Both the position numbers and the translations under genes were made by a program. The notes below the pieces were generated by a model, which did not search any database, was not told the DNA's origin, and worked only from the letters and a program-made list of their open reading frames with translations. A stretch of 8,299 bases of DNA, taken from contig JBFWYO010000129.1 in the NCBI GenBank assembly GCA_050186335.1, positions 1 to 8,299 on the forward strand. The letters are read 5' to 3'. Source of the stretch: JBFWYO01 sp050186335 (GTDB lineage Bacteria > Pseudomonadota > Alphaproteobacteria > Bin65). Shown here one piece after another: positions 7,030 through 8,299 of this stretch (position 1 is its first letter; each line of letters starts with the position of its first letter).

Positions 7030-7722
7030 TTACATTCCTTTGGCCTTCATCTTGCCGGCGCCCGAAACCAGCGCCACGCCGAGCATGACCCAGACCGCGA
7101 TCATGATCAGCACCACGATGATGCCGACGATCGCCACCAGGATGAACAAGGCCGGCGCAACCGCGCCCAGGATGGAGACCACGATCATGCCGATCAGGCT
7201 CCAGCAGACGATCAGCAACAGAATTGCATAGCCGCGCACCGCGCCGTCCTGGTTCGCCTTGGCGTAGGCCGACAGCTTGAACGCCTTGATGAAATAGAGA
7301 ATATACAGGACCAGCATGATGATCAGCATCAGGATGCCCATGATGCCGCCCAGCACGCCGGCCTGCTGCGGGTTGCCGCCCATCGTGGCGAAGGCGAAGA
7401 TGACGTAGATCACCAGCAGCGCCGCGAAGGTCCAGATGATCGCGCTGATGATGCCGTTGGCGCCCGTATAGTTGGCGTACTTGGTGAGATACGATTTCAG
7501 CGCCGACATGGCGAGAAAGAACACCACCAGCGCGAAAATGCCGACGATGATCGAAATGATGCCCGCGCCGGTCATCATGCCGGTCAGCGCCGCCATCGGA
7601 TTGGCGTTATCGCCGGTCATCATCGCGCCCATCGTCGCAAACGCCACGATGTTGGCGACGACCGACAGCGCCAACGAAACGAACACCAAGATTCCGGCAA
7701 CACGAATGGCGCCGCTTGACAT
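7030..7722 (-). CDS. Multi-pass membrane protein of unrecognised family (paralogue B)
   Basis: A 230-residue protein with about six hydrophobic segments, very rich in Ile, Val, Leu and Met. The family is not recognised and no catalytic residues are visible. It appears built from two-helix units, each ending in a basic motif: ALKSYLTKYANYTGAN (74-89), AFKLSAYAKAN (147-157) and the lysine-rich C-terminus after LGVAL. AFATMG occurs twice, at 27-32 and 110-115, in matching places of the first two units. The loop after helix 1 is methionine-rich. It matches its downstream neighbour (paralogue A) in order and motifs. The start is ATG 7722, chosen because GGAGGGG lies just before it. An ATG four codons upstream (7734) has no ribosome binding site and overlaps that sequence. 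Function is unknown; a transporter, a sensor or a membrane-organising protein are all possible. Confidence 0.85.
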   Translation of the reverse strand: MSSGAIRVAGILVFVSLALSVVANIVAFATMGAMMTGDNANPMAALTGMMTGAGIISIIVGIFALVVFFLAMSALKSYLTKYANYTGANGIISAIIWTFAALLVIYVIFAFATMGGNPQQAGVLGGIMGILMLIIMLVLYILYFIKAFKLSAYAKANQDGAVRGYAILLLIVCWSLIGMIVVSILGAVAPALFILVAIVGIIVVLIMIAVWVMLGVALVSGAGKMKAKGM

Positions 7723-7725
7723 GTA

Positions 7726-7732
7726 CCCCTCC
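7726..7732 (-). promoter_or_regulatory. Ribosome binding site deciding the start of paralogue B
   Basis: GGAGGGG on the minus strand, three bases before ATG 7722 (five from its GGAGG core). It favours that start over the upstream in-frame ATG at 7734, which has only A/T-rich, SD-free sequence before it. Confidence 0.65.
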
Positions 7733-7864
7733 ATAAAATCGCCGGATCGCCGTAGCGCCCTACCCGGCCCCTTGGTCCGATCGGCATGCTAGCAAAGTCG
7801 ACCGCGCGCCGATAGTTCGGCAACGCACGCGCGCGCGAACCTATCTCACGCCGACCGCAAACGA

Positions 7865-7890
7865 CGAGGGCCCCGTCGCCGGGGCCCTCG
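7865..7890 (-). terminator. Strong GC hairpin terminator after the small membrane protein gene
   Basis: CGAGGGCCCC (7865-7874) and GGGGCCCTCG (7881-7890) form a perfect 10-base-pair stem around a 6-base loop. It begins 27 bases after the stop codon at 7918 on the minus strand. The downstream minus-strand sequence is GTCGTTTG, so the T-run is short. The stem is strong enough to act as a terminator or an RNA 3' end. Its sequence resembles the hairpin at 6973-6997. Confidence 0.7.
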
Positions 7891-7917
7891 CTTTCGACTC
7901 GCAGACCGGCCTGCGAC

Positions 7918-8299
7918 TTAGGCCGTGACTTTCTTGGCTTCGGCGCTGAGCGCGACGCCGAGACAGATCGAGTAAGCGATCGCCAGGAACGGCGCCAGGA
8001 AGATCAACAGAATGACCGCGGTGCAGGCACCGGCGATGATGTAGAGGATCGCGAAGCCCTTCATGGCTCCCGAGTCCTTGATCGCGCCCATGACTTGCAC
8101 GCCGACGATGATCATCAGGACGCCTTTGGCGATGGTCAGGACCAGCGAGATGATGGCGCCGACGCCGATGGCCGAGAAGCTGGCCACGCCGCCGAGCCCA
8201 ACGATGCCGAGGATAATCTGCACCAGTTCGATCGCGATGATGACGTAGATCAGCATCTGCGACTTGGTGTGCTTGCGGACGTTCACGAGGTACTTATTG
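7918..8299 (-). CDS. Small multi-pass membrane protein, related in pattern to paralogues A and B (start possibly outside window)
   Basis: About 122-126 residues with about four hydrophobic segments. Counted from the GTG at 8286 these lie near 11-33, 37-67 and 77-115, the last long enough for two helices. The N-terminus is basic (VRKHTK), placing it in the cytoplasm. The pattern GFAIL, then helices, then LGVALSAEAKK at the C-terminus resembles GYAIL...LGVAL plus a basic tail in paralogue B and VYAIL...LGVVL in paralogue A. It could be a shortened member of the same family, but this similarity is weak and by eye. The GTG at 8286 could be the start, but the 13 bases before it contain no ribosome binding site and the frame stays open to the edge (NKYL precedes it). 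The true start may therefore lie outside the window. A strong hairpin terminator follows the gene. Function is unknown. Confidence 0.75.
   Translation of the reverse strand, partial: NKYLVNVRKHTKSQMLIYVIIAIELVQIILGIVGLGGVASFSAIGVGAIISLVLTIAKGVLMIIVGVQVMGAIKDSGAMKGFAILYIIAGACTAVILLIFLAPFLAIAYSICLGVALSAEAKKVTA

Noticed and set aside
6370..7719. Long plus-strand open frame of about 449 codons
   Set aside because: It is antisense to both membrane protein genes. Its Asp/His/Gln/Arg-rich translation is what the complement of hydrophobic codons gives, and it shows no domain.

Overview
The window is GC-rich bacterial chromosomal DNA with dense, mostly minus-strand genes. The proteins look alphaproteobacterial: a polyphosphate kinase and exopolyphosphatase in a tight operon, a SixA-type phosphatase, and a PAS-domain signalling protein. 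This assignment is by impression; I cannot name a genus. I see no insertion sequence, CRISPR array, tRNA or rRNA gene.

Positions 1-455 (minus) hold the start of a PAS-domain sensor or regulator that runs off the left edge. A short intergenic region follows. Next, on the minus strand from 5460 down to 693, is a compact three-gene operon. It contains ppk1 (polyphosphate synthesis), ppx (polyphosphate hydrolysis) and a mandelate racemase-like enolase-superfamily enzyme. ppk1 and ppx overlap by one base (TGATG). ppx and the racemase-like gene are 2 bases apart, so translation is probably coupled along the operon. The racemase-like protein keeps almost the whole mandelate racemase active site but has Arg where the second catalytic Lys would be.

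The 162-base region 5461-5622 separates ppk1 from a divergent SixA-type histidine phosphatase gene (5623-6192, plus). It holds a near-consensus Pho box whose repeats point toward the phosphatase gene. This suggests phosphate-starvation control at the head of the polyphosphate locus. A small palindrome lies just before the phosphatase start codon.

From 6223 to the right edge (minus) are three genes for small, very hydrophobic membrane proteins of a family I do not recognise. The first two are clear paralogues. The third is shorter and shares their C-terminal pattern. Two of them are followed by strong GC hairpin terminators of similar sequence, so they look like a locally duplicated set of separately terminated genes. 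This cluster and the odd third member of the polyphosphate operon are the least explained parts of the window.
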